Shown here in pieces: positions 29,186 through 38,179 of a DNA stretch of 64,000 nt. The position numbers and the translations under genes are program-made. The notes below the pieces were generated by a model. That model did not search any database. It was not told where the DNA came from and saw only the letters and a program-made list of their open reading frames with translations. The stretch is from contig NZ_QWLD01000056.1 in NCBI RefSeq assembly GCF_003600155.1, positions 165,836-229,835 on the forward strand, written 5' to 3'. Position 1 is the first letter of the stretch. Every line of letters begins with the position of its first letter. This stretch comes from Nesterenkonia muleiensis. Its GTDB lineage: Bacteria; Actinomycetota; Actinomycetes; Actinomycetales; Micrococcaceae.

Positions 29186-30004
29186 ATGGTTGTGACTTCA
29201 AACATTCCACTAGCTAGTATCCATCAGCAAAAAAGTCTACGTTCTACTGTTACAGAAGCACTAAGAAGTGCGATTCTGGTCGGAGACCTTGAGGAGGGCA
29301 GGCTGTACTCGGCGCCCCAATTGGCAGAACCTCTGGGCGTATCAGCGACCCCGGTCCGTGAAGCGATGGTAGATCTCGTTAATGAGGGCCTGGTGGTGTC
29401 AGTCAAGAACAAGGGGTTCAGAGTGACTGAGGTCACCGACAAGGACCTCCGTGAAATAATAGCAGTTCGCCAGCTTTTGGAGGCACCTGCTGTCCGGGCT
29501 ATCACCGGCCGCATTCCTAAGAGCGATTTTCCCTTGTTGCGAGAGAAAGCGGATGAACTTATCAAGGCAGGCGCTAGAGGAGACCTGCGCAGCTACTTGA
29601 CATTGGACCGCGATTTTCATGCCGCTCTTTTGCAGTACACCCGAAACACCCAACTAGAACAAATCTGTACTCGATTGCGTGGTCGGACACGCTTACGCGC
29701 ACTTCGTTCGCTTGTGGTGGAAGGAACACTTCACGAATCTTCCTTAGAACATATGCTGCTCCTAGACCACCTTGAGTCTGGCGACGAACAAAAGGCATAC
29801 GAACTAACGTTGCAGCACCTAGGTCACGCGTCTCAGTTATGGGCGCGGGGAAAAGAAGAGAGTGGATCTACAAGACCTCTTCTGTTCGCTGATTTGGAAG
29901 CGTCAGATGTATTGCCGAGCTTTCAGACTGCATCTTCGCCAATGGGTGACTGCCAGCTGGAAAAAGCCGCCAAGACATCCTTCCACTCGGGAACGCCACT
30001 CTGA
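29186..30004 (+). CDS. GntR-family regulator (FCD/FadR type)
   Basis: This 272-residue regulator has an N-terminal winged helix (SLRSTVTEALRSAILVGDL, LAEPLGVSATPVREAMVDL) and a C-terminal FCD effector domain with metal-binding positions in LDRDFHAALL, EHMLLLDHLESGD and LQHLGHA. The last 45 residues after the FCD domain match nothing I know and may be read-through into unrelated DNA. It sits between the two M19 genes and is the likely regulator of the peptide operon or of the hydroxyproline genes. AGGGA precedes the ATG. Confidence 0.85.
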   Translation: MVVTSNIPLASIHQQKSLRSTVTEALRSAILVGDLEEGRLYSAPQLAEPLGVSATPVREAMVDLVNEGLVVSVKNKGFRVTEVTDKDLREIIAVRQLLEAPAVRAITGRIPKSDFPLLREKADELIKAGARGDLRSYLTLDRDFHAALLQYTRNTQLEQICTRLRGRTRLRALRSLVVEGTLHESSLEHMLLLDHLESGDEQKAYELTLQHLGHASQLWARGKEESGSTRPLLFADLEASDVLPSFQTASSPMGDCQLEKAAKTSFHSGTPL

Positions 30005-30362
30005 GCCCGCGTTCCAGGGCACCGGGGAGAGAACTGCACGTTGCTGAGTAGCCATTGAACAGGAACCCAAAGAAGACCACGAAGCGGCTTACATGCTCAG
30101 GCGACAGAAGATCAGGTGCAGGACCGAGGACACTTCTCCCTGACCACCACCCTTCGAGCCTTAGGGATACTGCCGCACCTGAGAGAACTGTATTGGGTTG
30201 AAGACTAGGTTTGAGCACTCAAGCAGACTGGACAGTGGTACACGCCACAAGCAGCAATAGATTCGCTTTTTTGAATTGACAGGCACTCGGAGAGGTTCTA
30301 ATGTCATATGTAAGGTTGTACACCTCACCCCTGAACGGCAGGCCAGCTTTGTGGAGGATTAG
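30005..30362 (+). promoter_or_regulatory. Intergenic region with a strong promoter before the peptide operon
   Basis: This stretch of 358 nt has no supportable gene; its only long frame is a minus-strand one that looks like chance. Near the right end, TTGACA (30276-30281) and TAATGT (30299-30304) with an exact 17-nt spacer form the best promoter in the window. It would drive the second M19 gene and probably the ABC genes after it, with a leader of about 50 nt. The left part resembles neither gene family beside it and may be a scar of past rearrangement. Confidence 0.6.
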
Positions 30363-31325
30363 ATGGACACGAATGTGAAGATTGACGGTACATGTCCGGG
30401 AGATACGTGGTTATCACATTACGAGGACTGGCTTGTCGGAGGGTTCAGCGCCTGCGCAGTAAGCATCGGCGGGACAGGCTCCTTGACATCTACTATTTCA
30501 AAGATAAGTCGAGCCTATGAACTTGTCAGACAGGATTCGCGACTAATGCTGGTCTCAACAACAAAAGATATTGTGAGAGCGAAAGAGGAGGCAAAATTAG
30601 CACTGTACCTGCAGTTCCAAGGGACAGAGGAACTGGGATATGACCCCGAACTCATTGAAGTGTTTCACCGCTTGGGCGTGCGAGTTATGGGAATAGCTTA
30701 TAACCGTCGAAACCCAATGGGCGATGGGTGCGAAGAGCCCAAAGACGGAGGTTTAACCCGGCTGGGCGCCAAGGCTATATCAGTGATGAACCGAACTGGC
30801 GTAACGGTTGACGTTTCGCATACTGGGTGGAAAACGTCAATGGACGTCATCGAGGAATCGAATCAACCGGTAGTAGCCACGCATTCAAATGCGACTGGAG
30901 TTCACTTCCATCCAAGGAACTTGCCGGACGAGGTCATAACAGGAATATCAGAGAGCCAGGGGGTGATTGGCATCAACGCATACCCTGCCTTCATTTCGAG
31001 TTCAGAACACCCAACTATCGATGAAATGATCGACCATGCTGTTTACATCGCAGATCTGGTAGGAGATACAAAGATCCTCGGCCTGGGGCTAGATTACTGC
31101 GAGATGGATATAGAAGAGTATGAAAAAAAGCTATCTTCAGGACTTTGGAACGAGAAGGATTACCACAAACCGCCTTTCGAATATCCTTCACCGATTCGGA
31201 CGGCCCACACTGTGGATGAGCTGGGAACAAGACTCATCGAGCGCGGCTTCAACGAAGCAGAAACCAGAGGAATATTAGGAAATAACTGGATGAGATTGTT
31301 CGAGGAAGACTGGGAGAAATCCTAA
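30363..31325 (+). CDS. M19-family peptidase homologue, copy 2, with altered metal ligands
   Basis: This 320-residue M19-family protein belongs to a different branch from copy 1. The His in VTVDVSHTGW, the His in VVATHSNATG and the Asp in GLGLDYCEM are kept. The N-terminal HxD is replaced (KIDGTCPGD) and the bridging Glu is Gln (LQFQGTEE). Such FQ-type M19 proteins are a known subfamily whose activity is unclear to me. No signal peptide. It leads the importer operon behind a strong promoter, so a role in processing imported peptides is likely. Confidence 0.8.
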   Translation: MDTNVKIDGTCPGDTWLSHYEDWLVGGFSACAVSIGGTGSLTSTISKISRAYELVRQDSRLMLVSTTKDIVRAKEEAKLALYLQFQGTEELGYDPELIEVFHRLGVRVMGIAYNRRNPMGDGCEEPKDGGLTRLGAKAISVMNRTGVTVDVSHTGWKTSMDVIEESNQPVVATHSNATGVHFHPRNLPDEVITGISESQGVIGINAYPAFISSSEHPTIDEMIDHAVYIADLVGDTKILGLGLDYCEMDIEEYEKKLSSGLWNEKDYHKPPFEYPSPIRTAHTVDELGTRLIERGFNEAETRGILGNNWMRLFEEDWEKS

Positions 31326-31395
31326 TCAATCAGCGCACAATAGAATTATGAATTATTTAAAAAACATTCGCATTAGAGAATATTGAGAGGGAAAT

Positions 31396-32991
31396 ATGCG
31401 TAATACTTGCACAAAAAAAGTCGCAGTTGCTTCGCTTCTGACTCTATCACTTGCTGCCTGCGGTGACACAGGGAGTGGAGAGCAGGCTAGCACGGCCAGT
31501 AACGGTCAACTGGACACGATGCGCGTAGGATCGGGATCAGTTTCGACTTTTGACTACGCTGAGTCAAACGCTGGTTACCGCTCTGGAATTGGCGGGCTGA
31601 TCCTTGAACCACTCCTCGTTCTGGATGAGGGTGGGCAACTCTCCCCTTGGCTAGCTGAATCATGGGAAGAGGTCGATGAGACTACCTATGTCTACAACCT
31701 AAGGGAAGACGCCACCTTTTCCACAGGCAATCCCTTAACAGCAGAAGATGTGGTCTTCACATACGAGTATTATTTGGCTGAAGGATCAGCAAATGCTTAC
31801 AACTTCCCGGATAGCGTCGAGGAATTTGAAGCGACAGACAATCAAACTGTCACGGTGCACCTGTCCGAGCCTGATGCCGGATGGCAATTCGTTCCAGCCG
31901 GAAATACGGTCGGGATTTTTGAGCGGGCGTTTTATGAGGAGAACGAGGAGAGCTTTGGGCAGCCAGGCACTGGTGTAGTAGGAACAGGTCCCTGGCAACT
32001 AGATAATTTCAATCCGACAACAGGCGCTGAGCTGAGTGCAAACACTGAGTACTGGGGAGGGACCCCTCCCGTCAATGAGATCGAATGGACGTTTTACGAT
32101 AACGAGAATAGTTCTGCGATTGCTTTTCGCGCCGGAGAAATCGAACTGGTCTTCCCGGAGGACGTAACTGAGTTCACTTCTACAGCAGGTGAAGAACCAA
32201 TAGTCGCAGAGGGAATTAACCGAGTTGGAGCTGTGGCTCTCAACGTCTTGCAGGAACCTTGGGATGATGTCCACGTCCGCCGTGCGACAGCGTATGCCCT
32301 CGACAAGGAGTCCCTGATCACTGCCAGCGGAAAGGCTGCTTCGCCCCAGGACACGTTCATCCCTGAGAATCTGCTCTTAGGTCTTGGCGATGAAGATGAG
32401 GTTGCTGAAGCGATCGAGAACGTTCCGACTTATGACTACGACCCTGATCAGGCCAGGGAAGAGTTGTCTCGGTCTCAGTATGGGGACGAGGTGGAAGGGA
32501 CCCTCATTGCAACTGAAGAGCATGCTGATATTACGCAGGTAATAGCTGCCCAACTTGAAGAGGTCGGTATCAACGTTGAAGTGGATGTGTTGACCAGCGA
32601 GGCTAGTACTGCACTTGTCCTGGGCGAAGACAGAGAAGAGGTGCCGTCTGCATTCAACGTCTTTGGCGGGATTGGTGTCGACCCAGGTAGAGCTCTCGAC
32701 TTTGCGTTGGGAAGCGATAACGCATCAGAAGGAAATTGGAATAGAAGTAACTGGAGCAAAGAGAATGTAGACTCTCTCATTGCTGGAGGTTTCAGTACCT
32801 CCGATCCCGAAGAAAGGCTGGAAATTTATGGTAATCTCATGGAGGAATTAGGTGAAAATGTTCCTTATATACCGATTTACCTTGAAGACTCTGCTGTAGC
32901 CCTTTCAGATAGAATCGACTGGCCTGAATTCAGTGGGGCTTGGAGGATGACCGGCCCCTGGGCACTGTATTTAGATCCGGCGAGCGAGTAG
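31396..32991 (+). CDS. Peptide ABC transporter substrate-binding lipoprotein (SBP_bac_5)
   Basis: This 531-residue extracellular binding protein has a lipoprotein signal peptide ending in LAAC (Cys at about 22). The family block ETTYVYNLREDATFSTGNPLTAEDVVFTY and the later DPDQAREELSRSQYG are typical of the DppA/OppA family. It would deliver di- or oligopeptides, or a related compound, to the permeases encoded next. GAGAGGGAA precedes the ATG. The protein is acidic, as in salt-tolerant actinobacteria. Confidence 0.92.
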   Translation: MRNTCTKKVAVASLLTLSLAACGDTGSGEQASTASNGQLDTMRVGSGSVSTFDYAESNAGYRSGIGGLILEPLLVLDEGGQLSPWLAESWEEVDETTYVYNLREDATFSTGNPLTAEDVVFTYEYYLAEGSANAYNFPDSVEEFEATDNQTVTVHLSEPDAGWQFVPAGNTVGIFERAFYEENEESFGQPGTGVVGTGPWQLDNFNPTTGAELSANTEYWGGTPPVNEIEWTFYDNENSSAIAFRAGEIELVFPEDVTEFTSTAGEEPIVAEGINRVGAVALNVLQEPWDDVHVRRATAYALDKESLITASGKAASPQDTFIPENLLLGLGDEDEVAEAIENVPTYDYDPDQAREELSRSQYGDEVEGTLIATEEHADITQVIAAQLEEVGINVEVDVLTSEASTALVLGEDREEVPSAFNVFGGIGVDPGRALDFALGSDNASEGNWNRSNWSKENVDSLIAGGFSTSDPEERLEIYGNLMEELGENVPYIPIYLEDSAVALSDRIDWPEFSGAWRMTGPWALYLDPASE

Positions 32992-33034
32992 CAGCAGTCG
33001 ACTAACAGGTCCAGAGGCTAGAACTGAGTAACCA

Positions 33035-33991
33035 ATGATGCAAATAACATGGTTTTTGGCGAGGCGCTTTAGTGCGATGATCGCAGTCATGTTCCTCGTC
33101 TCAGTGGGTATATTCTCCTTAATACACCTGTCCCCGGGGAATCCGATTGATATCCTGCTAGGTCCGGTCCCGAGGACTCCCGAGACGGTAGCAACACTAA
33201 ACGAACGGTACCATCTCGATGAACCCCTTTATATCCAGTACTGGATATGGCTAACTAATGCTTTGCAGGGCGATTTTGGAACCTCAATACGCACGTCGCT
33301 TCCAGTTTCTCAGGAAATTGCGGATCGTCTTCCAACAACTCTGGCTTTAGGTATTTACGCGTTCATAATAACCGTCGTAGGCGGAGCCACGCTCGGCGTC
33401 CTAGCTGGTTTGCGTCAGGGGACGAACATTGATCGTGTTGCGGTGATTACCGCTGTTGCCGGAATGTCGATCCCTTCCTTCGTCGTAGGAGTACTCTTCC
33501 TATATTTGTTCGCGATTGTGATGCCATGGTTCCCGACGTCGGGATCAGGGCAGGGCTTCATTGGATCTCTTTGGCACCTCACTCTGCCAAGCCTATCTCT
33601 AGCATTGATATGTGGTGCTTACATTACACGCCATGTTCGGGCTGCGTACGGTCGTATCCTGGGCGAAGACTATCTTGTATTCGCCAGAGCTAGAGGCGTC
33701 CCCTCTATGCGGATATTCGTGACTTACCTAACCAAGAATGCAATGATCCCCATTGTAACTATCAGTGGCATCGTACTTTCTATGCTGATCACTGGTGCGG
33801 TGTTAATTGAAGTCACCTTTTCCATATCTGGCATCGGTCAGCTCCTTGTCCAGTCGGCAAGGTACCAGGACATTCCTATGTTGCAGGCAGTGGCACTTTT
33901 TATGGCGACTATGGTTATGCTTATTAATTTGACTACAGACTTACTCTATTCCTTTATAGATCCGAGGATAAGACTCGGGGACGGGTCCTGA
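33035..33991 (+). CDS. Peptide ABC transporter permease (DppB type)
   Basis: This 318-residue membrane protein has six segments. The N-terminal FSLIHLSPGNPIDILLGP and the EAA-loop region EDYLVFARARGVPSMRIF are typical of DppB/OppB permeases. It pairs with the DppC-type permease that starts 2 nt after its stop codon. AT-rich codon use matches the rest of this segment. Confidence 0.92.
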   Translation: MMQITWFLARRFSAMIAVMFLVSVGIFSLIHLSPGNPIDILLGPVPRTPETVATLNERYHLDEPLYIQYWIWLTNALQGDFGTSIRTSLPVSQEIADRLPTTLALGIYAFIITVVGGATLGVLAGLRQGTNIDRVAVITAVAGMSIPSFVVGVLFLYLFAIVMPWFPTSGSGQGFIGSLWHLTLPSLSLALICGAYITRHVRAAYGRILGEDYLVFARARGVPSMRIFVTYLTKNAMIPIVTISGIVLSMLITGAVLIEVTFSISGIGQLLVQSARYQDIPMLQAVALFMATMVMLINLTTDLLYSFIDPRIRLGDGS

Positions 33992-33993
33992 TT

Positions 33994-34830
33994 ATGTTTA
34001 CCCTGATGAGAAGGACACGAACCGCACCGGTGATCGTTAAGCTCTGCGCCGCAATTCTGTTAATATTTGCCTTCCTTTCGGTTGGTGGAAACTGGGTTGT
34101 CCCTATGAACCCTCATTCGCAAGACCTCACTCAATCGATCAGTCTGCCTTCACGCGAGAATCTGCTAGGCACAGACAGTCTCGGACGCGACATATTGTCA
34201 CGAGTAATTGAGGGAACGAGTTCAGCGGTTAGTGGACCTCTGATTATCGCTGTAGGCTCTTTTTTCATAGGCAATATTCTTGGCCTCATTTCCGGATATT
34301 ATGGTGGTCGGATAGATAACCTGATTATGCGCTGGGTTGATCTAATGTGGTCTATTCCGAACCTGCTAGTTTTGATCCTGGTGGCGGGAACTACCGGAGC
34401 TGGGTATTGGGTGTCCGTGTTTCTTTTGCTTTTTCTGAGTACGCCATTCGACACTAGGGTAGTGCGCGGTGCCGCTTTGGAGCAGGTATCCAGGCCATAT
34501 GTTGAGGCTACAAAGACTATTGGTCTTTCTGACTTTAGAATCATGCTCAAGCATGTCTGGCCGAATGTTGCGCCTATTGCGGTTGCTAACGCATTCTTAG
34601 TCTTTGCCGCCGCTCTAGTTTCACTATCTGGGTTATCTTTTCTGGGGTTGGGGGCCCCTCCTGGAACTCCAAACTGGGGCTTAATGGTTGCGGAAAATCA
34701 AGGACTGCTGCTTGCTAATCCGGCAGCAACTTTAGTTCCAGCTGCTTTGATTGCTCTGCTTGCACTAGCTATGACCTCCGTAGGTGATTGGATCGACGAC
34801 GCTTTGAGAGGGGAAGGAAACAAATCGTGA
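33994..34830 (+). CDS. Peptide ABC transporter permease (DppC type)
   Basis: This 278-residue membrane protein has a DppC/OppC pattern: an N-terminal segment followed by HSQDLTQSISLPSRENLLGTDSLGRDILSRVI, a characteristic extracytoplasmic block, and the EAA region RPYVEATKTIGLSDFRIM. Its stop overlaps the GTG of the ATPase gene (GTGA), indicating coupling. Confidence 0.92.
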   Translation: MFTLMRRTRTAPVIVKLCAAILLIFAFLSVGGNWVVPMNPHSQDLTQSISLPSRENLLGTDSLGRDILSRVIEGTSSAVSGPLIIAVGSFFIGNILGLISGYYGGRIDNLIMRWVDLMWSIPNLLVLILVAGTTGAGYWVSVFLLLFLSTPFDTRVVRGAALEQVSRPYVEATKTIGLSDFRIMLKHVWPNVAPIAVANAFLVFAAALVSLSGLSFLGLGAPPGTPNWGLMVAENQGLLLANPAATLVPAALIALLALAMTSVGDWIDDALRGEGNKS

Positions 34831-36677
34831 CTTATGCCGTAGAAGATGGTTCGCTGTTGCTGAGCGTTAAAGGACTGACGGTCTCCCGGAGAGGCGATAA
34901 AGGGCTACAGAGCATTGTTAAAGATGTTGATCTGACGCTGAGTGAGGGTGAGACCATTGGCATTGTCGGGGAGTCGGGTAGCGGGAAGTCGGTCACGGCT
35001 CAAAGCCTAATTGGTCTGGCTCCTAAAGCTCTTACTGTAGGGGGAAATATTGAATACAAAGGATCAAATATTTCGAGTATTTCGGAGAAGAGAATACGTT
35101 CTCTTCGGGGGTCAGATTTAAGTATGATTTTACAAGATCCTTTCACGATTCTCAACCCCTTGATGCGTGCGGGTCGTATCATTGTGGAGTCTCTCTCAGA
35201 TGGGGGGAAACGGCTGAGCAGGGAGCACCGCCGCGCCTTAGCTGTCGAGAGACTAAAGGAAGTTGGTATTCACGATGAATCAGTGATTGACCAATATCCT
35301 TTCCAGCTTTCTGGTGGTATGCGACAGCGATTGGCCATTGCTGCCGCCCTTGCTTCCGATCCGACTATCTTGATAGCTGATGAGCCCTCAACCGCGCTCG
35401 ACGTTACGACTCAGCGTGAGACGATGAGTCTCATAAAACAGCTGCAGGTTGAACGCGGAATGGGATTGATTCTCATCACGCATGACTTGAGGGTCGCATT
35501 CAACATGTGTGATCGCATATATGTCATGTATGCAGGCTCTGTAATTGAGCATGCACCCGCCGACCAGTTCGAAGAGGCCCCTATGCACCCTTACACCCAT
35601 GGGCTGCTTCGCTCAGAGCCGCCTATTGCGCGGAGAGTAAAGGAACTGGTCTCAGTACCTGGTACTGTGCCAACACCGGGGGAAGTCACAGTTGGATGTG
35701 TATTCGCAAGCAGGTGTAGATGGGTCACGCCCGAATGCGTAGAAATCTCACCACCCTTGTTGGACTTGGGGGAAAATCACGCCTCTGCGTGTATAAGAAT
35801 CTCCGAGATTGCAGGTGAGATTAGACAGGTTGAGCTGGAGGCCGCTGATGCAGAACCCGGTGTTAACTCTGAGCGCCCTGAGCCCCTTGTATCTGTTAAA
35901 GAAGTTGGGAAGGAGTTCCGGGCTTCCAGGGGAAACATGAAGGTAGCGGTAGACCGGGTGGATCTGGAGGTAGGTGCCGGAGAATGTGTTGGACTAGTGG
36001 GAGAGTCCGGCTCGGGAAAGACAACTTTGGCGCGAATGATTGCGGGGTTAGAGGAACCATCTAACGGTAGCATTCTGATCGACGGAATTGAGGCGTCTAA
36101 TTGGCGAAGCGTGGGGAAGGCCGCCAGACGTCAGCTCCGTAGCACGTTGCAAGTGGTCTTTCAGGATCCCTACTCCACCTTGAATCCGCAGTTGCGAATT
36201 GGAACTGTGTTAAAGGAATCAGTTCTTGTACATAATCCGGGGATTCGGGATGTCCGGGCTAAGGTCGAGCAACTGCTGGATAGAGTGGGGCTATCGAGTT
36301 CGATTGCGGACCAACGGCCTTCTTCTTTATCTGGAGGAATGCGGCAGCGTGTAGCTATCGCTCGAGCTCTGTCTGCTGAGCCGAAATTCCTGATTTTCGA
36401 CGAACCAGTTTCTGCGCTCGATGTCTCAGTGCAAGCCCAGATTCTCAATTTGATCAGGAACCTCAATAGAGACGTGGGGGTGGGATTTCTGTTCATCACT
36501 CATGACCTGGCGGTTGTCAGGCAAGTTACTGACTATTTATATGTTATGAAACTGGGACGGGTCGTAGAGCAAGGGTATACGGAAGATGTACTTACCGACC
36601 CGCGGGAGAACTATACGAAGCATCTTCTCGATTCCGTGCCCAGAAAATCAGGATGGCTCTCCGCGGCGAGGACCTGA
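34827..36677 (+). CDS. Dual ATPase of the peptide ABC importer (DppD-DppF fusion)
   Basis: This 616-residue protein carries two complete ABC domains. The first (about 10-330) has Walker A GESGSGKS, signature LSGGMRQR, Walker B LIADEPSTALD and the oligopeptide C-terminal domain with the CVFASRCRW iron-sulfur-like cysteine motif. The second (about 350-610) has GESGSGKT, LSGGMRQR and LIFDEPVSALD. One polypeptide thus supplies both ATPases. GTG 34827 is preferred because GGAAGGA lies upstream and it overlaps the dppC stop. Confidence 0.92.
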   Translation: MTYAVEDGSLLLSVKGLTVSRRGDKGLQSIVKDVDLTLSEGETIGIVGESGSGKSVTAQSLIGLAPKALTVGGNIEYKGSNISSISEKRIRSLRGSDLSMILQDPFTILNPLMRAGRIIVESLSDGGKRLSREHRRALAVERLKEVGIHDESVIDQYPFQLSGGMRQRLAIAAALASDPTILIADEPSTALDVTTQRETMSLIKQLQVERGMGLILITHDLRVAFNMCDRIYVMYAGSVIEHAPADQFEEAPMHPYTHGLLRSEPPIARRVKELVSVPGTVPTPGEVTVGCVFASRCRWVTPECVEISPPLLDLGENHASACIRISEIAGEIRQVELEAADAEPGVNSERPEPLVSVKEVGKEFRASRGNMKVAVDRVDLEVGAGECVGLVGESGSGKTTLARMIAGLEEPSNGSILIDGIEASNWRSVGKAARRQLRSTLQVVFQDPYSTLNPQLRIGTVLKESVLVHNPGIRDVRAKVEQLLDRVGLSSSIADQRPSSLSGGMRQRVAIARALSAEPKFLIFDEPVSALDVSVQAQILNLIRNLNRDVGVGFLFITHDLAVVRQVTDYLYVMKLGRVVEQGYTEDVLTDPRENYTKHLLDSVPRKSGWLSAART

Positions 36678-36730
36678 ATATATTGCTCTATCTGATTTTA
36701 TTTGAATCTAATAATTTATAAGGGGTTATT

Positions 36731-38122
36731 ATGTCATTTGATAGCACTCATCTTACTCAGCTTCTTCAGAATAAAGTAGCGGAGTATCATCTTCCGGGTG
36801 CCGTTGTAGGCGTTTGGCAAGACGGTGTCTATGCCGAGGCTGCCGCCGGTGTCAGCAATGTGAATACTCAGGAGAGGATGACACCAAGTACAGCCTTTAT
36901 TACTGGTTCTGTGACCAAAGTGTGGACTACGACCCTATTGATGACTTTGGTGGACGAGGGCCTTTTAGATCTTGATACTCCGGTAATGCATTACGCGCCT
37001 GACATCAGATTCGGGGCCGATGTCGCAGTAGCGCGTTCCTTAACCCTCAGAAATTTGGTTAACCACACGAGTGGCGTGGATTGTTCGGATCTTTTTGTCA
37101 ACTCTAGGGAGTACCCAGATGGCGTTAACGACTATATAGATCCGATTTCAAGGCTCGGAAAAATTACTGAACCTGACTACTGTGCTTCTTACAATAATAT
37201 CGGGTGGATAGTGCTTGAGTTAGTTATGCGTCGAGTCACAGGACGCAACTTTCATGACTTGCTTCTGGATCGCGTAATACGGCCCTTGGGGCTATCTCGG
37301 ACTGTAGTTTCCCTGGCGGAAGCGGTTCTCCACCGTCTTTCTGTGGGTAGTTATCCTCTTCCAACGATTGGAGCCCATGAATCCACACCTCAACTCTTGT
37401 TCCCCAGTGCATGGTCGCCTGCCGGAACTACCCTTATGACCACTGTTGCTGACACAGTTAGGTTCTTGCGCATGCATCTAGACGGAGGGCAGATCCCGTC
37501 GGGACCGCGTCTGTTGAGTGTGGCTTCTTCTGCTGCCATGCAAACTCCGACGAGTTTTGCTCCTACCGGTAATGACAGCGGTTTCGGTTTGGGGTGGCAG
37601 TTCTCCCGGGGTCCAGGTGAGATGGTTGTTCACCACGGAGGCACTTCTCTGGGCGGACGTACTCATGCAATTGTTTCCCCGGCTGATAATGTTGTTTTCG
37701 TATGCCACGTAAATAGTTCTGATAATGATGTAATTCATCGAGATATTCTGAGTTATTTACTTGTTAATGGAGTAAATCCGCTTGCGTCTAATTATTCAGT
37801 TAGAGAAGATAAAGTCGATGTTCGTCCTTTTACAGGAACCTATCGGCGTTGTGGGTTAACAGTTGATATTGAAGAATCGGGCGATGGCTTCCAGGTGACC
37901 AGTACGCGCCAATTGAGTGACAGACAGGGTGTTGTGATTCCGGATAGGGAAGTTGTCAAGGCAGGTCGTGCTGTTCCTTCTAGTAGTAACTCTCTGTTGA
38001 CAGTCCCCTCTCGTGCTGATCAGATTCCCCGTTTGATTACTTTTCATGAATTGGAGTCTTCTGGCTTTGATATCATGTTCTCTGGACTTCGGGTTTTACG
38101 TAGGGTTTCTCCTTCCGTCTAG
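36731..38122 (+). CDS. Serine hydrolase, class C beta-lactamase/D-aminopeptidase family
   Basis: This 463-residue protein of the serine beta-lactamase-like family has SVTK (Ser60-Lys63), YNN near residue 154 and HHGG near 300, matching SxxK, YxN and the KTG-equivalent HxG. An extra C-terminal region of about 120 residues (from NYSVREDKVDVRPFTGTYRR) resembles the beta-barrel domain of D-aminopeptidase or Pab87-like enzymes. No signal peptide is seen, so it is likely cytoplasmic and more probably a peptidase or esterase than an antibiotic lactamase. It is the last gene of the AT-rich segment. AAGGGG precedes the ATG. Confidence 0.82.
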   Translation: MSFDSTHLTQLLQNKVAEYHLPGAVVGVWQDGVYAEAAAGVSNVNTQERMTPSTAFITGSVTKVWTTTLLMTLVDEGLLDLDTPVMHYAPDIRFGADVAVARSLTLRNLVNHTSGVDCSDLFVNSREYPDGVNDYIDPISRLGKITEPDYCASYNNIGWIVLELVMRRVTGRNFHDLLLDRVIRPLGLSRTVVSLAEAVLHRLSVGSYPLPTIGAHESTPQLLFPSAWSPAGTTLMTTVADTVRFLRMHLDGGQIPSGPRLLSVASSAAMQTPTSFAPTGNDSGFGLGWQFSRGPGEMVVHHGGTSLGGRTHAIVSPADNVVFVCHVNSSDNDVIHRDILSYLLVNGVNPLASNYSVREDKVDVRPFTGTYRRCGLTVDIEESGDGFQVTSTRQLSDRQGVVIPDREVVKAGRAVPSSSNSLLTVPSRADQIPRLITFHELESSGFDIMFSGLRVLRRVSPSV

Positions 38123-38179
38123 AAATGTTCTAGTCGTTATCTATGTAGACTTGGGGACTTATAGTGGGGAACTCCTTTT

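Noticed and set aside
29868..30218. 116-codon minus-strand frame in the gap after the GntR gene
   Set aside because: No recognisable motif, and it overlaps the GntR 3' end; I could not support it as a gene or an IS remnant.
36731..38122. Antibiotic-resistance beta-lactamase
   Set aside because: No signal peptide, an extra C-terminal domain, and a location in a peptide-use operon point to a cytoplasmic peptidase or esterase.
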